DNA from: an uncultured Eubacterium sp.
GTDB lineage: Bacteria; Bacillota; Clostridia; Peptostreptococcales; Anaerovoracaceae
DNA length: 16,723 bases
Assembly (NCBI GenBank): GCA_937966095.1
Contig: CALCKF010000010.1
Location: 1 to 16,723, forward strand
Reading direction: 5' to 3'
The notes beneath the pieces were generated by a model, which had not been told where the DNA came from, ran no database searches, and saw only the letters and a program-made list of their open reading frames with translations. This document shows, piece by piece, positions 14,117-16,723 of the stretch. A program made the position numbers and the translations under genes. Within the stretch, counting starts at the first letter, position 1. The number at the start of each line of letters is the position of its first letter.

Positions 14117-14635
14117 ATGAATAATATAATAGAGAATATCAAAACAAGAAGAAGTATACGAAAATACAGATCTGATATGATCCCCTATGATGTGCTTGAA
14201 AGAATATGTGAAGCCGGAACTTATGCTGCTTCAGGTATGGGACGGCAATCACCTTTAGTTATCGCCGTTACTGACCGGAAGCTTCGAGACAGGCTCTCCA
14301 GAATGAATGCGGATATAATGGGTACGGATTCCGATCCTTTTTATGGTGCACCTGTTGTTATCGTCGTGCTGGCAGACAAAAACTCTTCCACCCGTATCTA
14401 CGACGGAAGTCTTGTAATGGCAAATCTGATGCTGGCAGCTCACAGCGAAGGTCTAGGCAGCTGCTGGATACATCGTGCCAAAGAAGAATTTGAATCGCAG
14501 GAGGGCAAAAACATCCTTAAGGAGCTTGGAATTTCAGGTGATTATGAAGGTATCGGCCACTGTATCCTGGGATACGCATCCGAGCCATACCCGACCGCGG
14601 CGCCAAGAAAAAAAGATTATATCGTATATACATGA
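14117..14635 (+). CDS. FMN-dependent nitroreductase family protein
   Basis: This 172-residue member of the nitroreductase (FMN-binding, NAD(P)H-using) superfamily has RRSIRKY (11-17) for the FMN phosphate, a short GMGRQSPL segment (40-47), GLGSCWIHRA (112-121) and the C-terminal GYASEPYPTAAPRK (152-165). It is at the short end of the family, as is common in anaerobes, and probably works as a homodimer. The physiological substrate cannot be named; relatives reduce quinones, nitro compounds or flavins. The ATG at 14117 has GGAGG 6 nt upstream. It stands alone on the + strand, divergent from rimP and convergent with polC, so it interrupts the usual polC-rimP junction. Confidence 0.9.
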   Translation: MNNIIENIKTRRSIRKYRSDMIPYDVLERICEAGTYAASGMGRQSPLVIAVTDRKLRDRLSRMNADIMGTDSDPFYGAPVVIVVLADKNSSTRIYDGSLVMANLMLAAHSEGLGSCWIHRAKEEFESQEGKNILKELGISGDYEGIGHCILGYASEPYPTAAPRKKDYIVYT

Positions 14636-14656
14636 TCATACCATAAAATAAAATAA

Positions 14657-14704
14657 AATGATATATGCCGCGATCTGTATTTTCAGGCATCGGCATATAT
14701 CATT
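14657..14704. terminator. terminator between polC and the nitroreductase gene
   Basis: A perfect 14-bp stem (14657-14670 with 14691-14704, core GATATATGCCG) encloses a 20-nt loop that holds its own CTG/CAG stem. On the minus strand it is followed by a T-rich tail (TTTTATTTTATTTTATGG), making it the polC terminator. On the + strand the downstream tail is less T-rich but the hairpin may still end the nitroreductase transcript. Confidence 0.85.
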
Positions 14705-14708
14705 ATAA

Positions 14709-16723
14709 TTATCCGAACATACTTATCTGGGCTGTTTCAGGCAACCCGTCAAAGAGCCCGTGCTTTCTCATCTCTTCAAGGGCAGTTTTATTTATTCGGC
14801 CCCTGTCACTTACGTCTTCAATTGTTTCATATGGTCTTTTCCTATATTCCTCCTCGAAAACGGTAGCGGCACCTTCGCCTACACCGGTTATCGCAACGAA
14901 CGGAAGAAGCACTTTTCCCTCATATGACAGGAATTTCAGGCTGTCTGATACTCCCAGCTTAGCTGGCGCAAATTCATACCCTCTCGAGCACATCTCATAT
15001 GCAACTTCAAGTACAGGGAGCTCATCTTCCTCTTTCTTTGAAGCATCCTTACCTTTTCTGATTATTTCATCCATCCTGTTTTCTATAGCTGCGGTTCCCT
15101 TAAGAATGACCTTTTCATCAAAATATGCCACTTTAGCTGTAAAATACACTGCATAAAACTCCACAGGATAGTAAACCTTATAATATGCTATCCTGTTGGA
15201 CATCATCACGTATGCAACAGCATGAGCGCGTGGAAACATATACTTGATCTTTTTACATGATTCTATGTACCATTCAGGGACATTGTTTTCTCTCATCAGC
15301 TGTTCCTGATCTTCCGTAAGCCCCTTTCCCTTACGCACCTTTTCCATTATCGTAAAAGCGTCCTTATTTGGAACGCCTTTCAGTCTCAGATAATTCATTA
15401 TATCATCTCGTGTCGATATGGCGTCTTTCATGGTGGCCGTACCGCTGGTTATCAATTCCTGTGCATTGCCGAGCCACACATCGGTACCGTGAGAAAAACC
15501 CGAAATACGTACAAGATCTGCAAAATGTTCCGGTTTTGTATCATCCAGCATCTGTCTCACAAATTTAGTGCCGAATTCAGGGATCCCATAGCTGCCGTGA
15601 GTGAATTTATAATCCGGATTCTTTATATCAAGACCTCCTGTACCGTTGAATATAGACATCACCTTATCGTCTTTTATCGGAACCTTCAGCGGATCCACGC
15701 CTGTCATATCCTGGAGCTGCCTTATCATAGATGGTGCGTCATGTCCCAGTATATCCAGCTTTAGCAGATTCTGATCTATCGAATGATAGTCGAAATGTGT
15801 CGTTATTATATCCGATTTGACATCATTCGCCGGATGCTGTACGGGGCAGAATTCATATATTTCATGTCCTTCGGGAACTATTATTATCCCTCCGGGATGC
15901 TGGCCAGATGTCTTACGCACTCCTTCACAGCAGGATGTAAGCCTGTCAAGTTCAAATTTGTTCACATTTATATTACGCTCTTCAAAATATTTTGCAACAT
16001 ATCCAAAAGCCGTCTTATCCTTTATAGTGCCTATCGTTCCTGCTTTAAAGACATTCTTTTCACCAAATATCTCCTCTACATATTTCTGTGCCGTCCCCTG
16101 ATATTCCCCGGCAAAATTAAGATCTATATCAGGTTCTTTATTAGCTTCAAACCCCAGAAACGTTTCAAAAGGGATCGTGAACCCCTCCTTATCATACTGT
16201 GTCCCGCATTTTGGACAAGTTTTATCAGGCATGTCCACACCGCAGTCATATTTTTCTTTGTCTCCCCATTCCAGATTTTTACAGTTAGGGCAAAGATAAT
16301 GCGGCGGAAGCGGATTTACTTCGGTTATTCCTGACATTGTGGCAGCGAATGATGAGCCTACAGATCCTCTTGATCCGACCAGATAGCCGTCTTCCATGGA
16401 CTTTTTCACCAGCATTTCAGCTGATCTGTACATTACCGCATATCCATTATCAATTATTGAATTGAGCTCCTTGTCAAGTCTTTGTCTTATTTCAGAAGGA
16501 AGCGGAGAGCCATACATCTCCGAAGCTCTTGTTTCACAGGTCTTTCTCAGATCTTCCTCTGCCCCCTTTATCTTAGGAGGGAATTTGCCTTCAGGCACAG
16601 GCATCATATCCTCTATCATATCCGCTATCTTATTGGTGTTTTTTATAACCACCTCATAAGCTGTTTCCTCTCCTAGATAAATGAATTCATCCATCATCTC
16701 CTGAGTTGTCCTGAAATACAAGC
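14709..16723 (-). CDS. polC: DNA polymerase III alpha subunit PolC, C-terminal part (runs off window)
   Basis: About 671 residues of the replicative Gram-positive polymerase are present; the start lies beyond the right edge (full PolC proteins are near 1400-1450 residues). Counting from the first codon whose residue can be read (16721), it contains GSRGSVGSSFAATMSG (117-131) and a zinc-binding segment with Cys144/147 and Cys169/172. The catalytic aspartates are in PDIDLNFAGEYQ (D198, D200). GTIGTIKDKTAFGYV and RTSGQHPGGIIIVPEGHE follow, then the C-terminal helix-hairpin-helix region and an end in QISMFG, which resembles a beta-clamp-binding tail. The 3'-5' exonuclease and PHP domains would be upstream. 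The frame is intact. It ends at its own terminator rather than reading into rimP. Confidence 0.97.
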   Translation of the reverse strand, partial: LYFRTTQEMMDEFIYLGEETAYEVVIKNTNKIADMIEDMMPVPEGKFPPKIKGAEEDLRKTCETRASEMYGSPLPSEIRQRLDKELNSIIDNGYAVMYRSAEMLVKKSMEDGYLVGSRGSVGSSFAATMSGITEVNPLPPHYLCPNCKNLEWGDKEKYDCGVDMPDKTCPKCGTQYDKEGFTIPFETFLGFEANKEPDIDLNFAGEYQGTAQKYVEEIFGEKNVFKAGTIGTIKDKTAFGYVAKYFEERNINVNKFELDRLTSCCEGVRKTSGQHPGGIIIVPEGHEIYEFCPVQHPANDVKSDIITTHFDYHSIDQNLLKLDILGHDAPSMIRQLQDMTGVDPLKVPIKDDKVMSIFNGTGGLDIKNPDYKFTHGSYGIPEFGTKFVRQMLDDTKPEHFADLVRISGFSHGTDVWLGNAQELITSGTATMKDAISTRDDIMNYLRLKGVPNKDAFTIMEKVRKGKGLTEDQEQLMRENNVPEWYIESCKKIKYMFPRAHAVAYVMMSNRIAYYKVYYPVEFYAVYFTAKVAYFDEKVILKGTAAIENRMDEIIRKGKDASKKEEDELPVLEVAYEMCSRGYEFAPAKLGVSDSLKFLSYEGKVLLPFVAITGVGEGAATVFEEEYRKRPYETIEDVSDRGRINKTALEEMRKHGLFDGLPETAQISMFG

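Noticed and set aside
15783..16334. A + strand open frame of 183 residues antisense to polC
   Set aside because: It lacks a ribosome binding site and recognisable domains; polC is unambiguous on the other strand.
1..16723. CRISPR array, IS element or prophage
   Set aside because: No regularly spaced repeats, transposase motifs or phage genes were found on either strand.

Overview
The window looks like chromosome from a low-GC, Gram-positive anaerobe of the class Clostridia (Firmicutes). Four things point there: a Gram-positive-type DNA polymerase III PolC; the polC / rimP-nusA-ylxR-ylxQ-infB-rbfA-nrnA-truB-ribF gene order; a tetrahydrofolate (THF) riboswitch in front of folT; and strong AGGAGG ribosome binding sites with consensus sigma-A promoters. 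Genus and family cannot be decided from the sequence alone.

Left part, mostly + strand. A two-gene operon encodes a DUF421 (YetF-like) membrane protein and a DUF4363 protein whose reading frames overlap by 4 nt. Next comes a promoter, a THF riboswitch and folT, the substrate-binding subunit of a folate ECF transporter. A very strong bidirectional hairpin (1989-2037) ends folT and the convergent luxR. The accessory block at 2104-5245 is a GAF-LuxR regulator on the minus strand, divergent from a nitrilase-superfamily amidohydrolase and an OFA-family MFS transporter. Their intergenic region holds two back-to-back promoters whose -35 boxes share one palindrome. This looks like a self-contained, substrate-responsive uptake-and-hydrolysis module, and it is the most interesting part of the window. 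A terminator closes it at about 5290.

Middle and right part, minus strand. The transcription/translation-factor operon reads leftward from a promoter near 14000: rimP, nusA, ylxR, ylxQ, infB, rbfA, nrnA, truB, ribF. Spacing is tight, with overlaps at nusA/ylxR (17 nt), ylxR/ylxQ (20 nt) and nrnA/truB (4 nt). tRNA-Pro(CGG) follows with its own promoter and a terminator. The rimP leader carries a GC-rich hairpin that could be an attenuator. Compared with the Bacillus subtilis arrangement, ylxP is absent, nrnA is present, and rpsO is not downstream of ribF.

Between rimP and polC sits a small nitroreductase gene on the + strand, with its own near-consensus promoter; it physically separates polC from the operon that usually follows it. 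The C-terminal half of polC runs off the right edge. No CRISPR array, IS element, prophage gene or rRNA was seen, and no gene-free stretch exceeds 300 bases.
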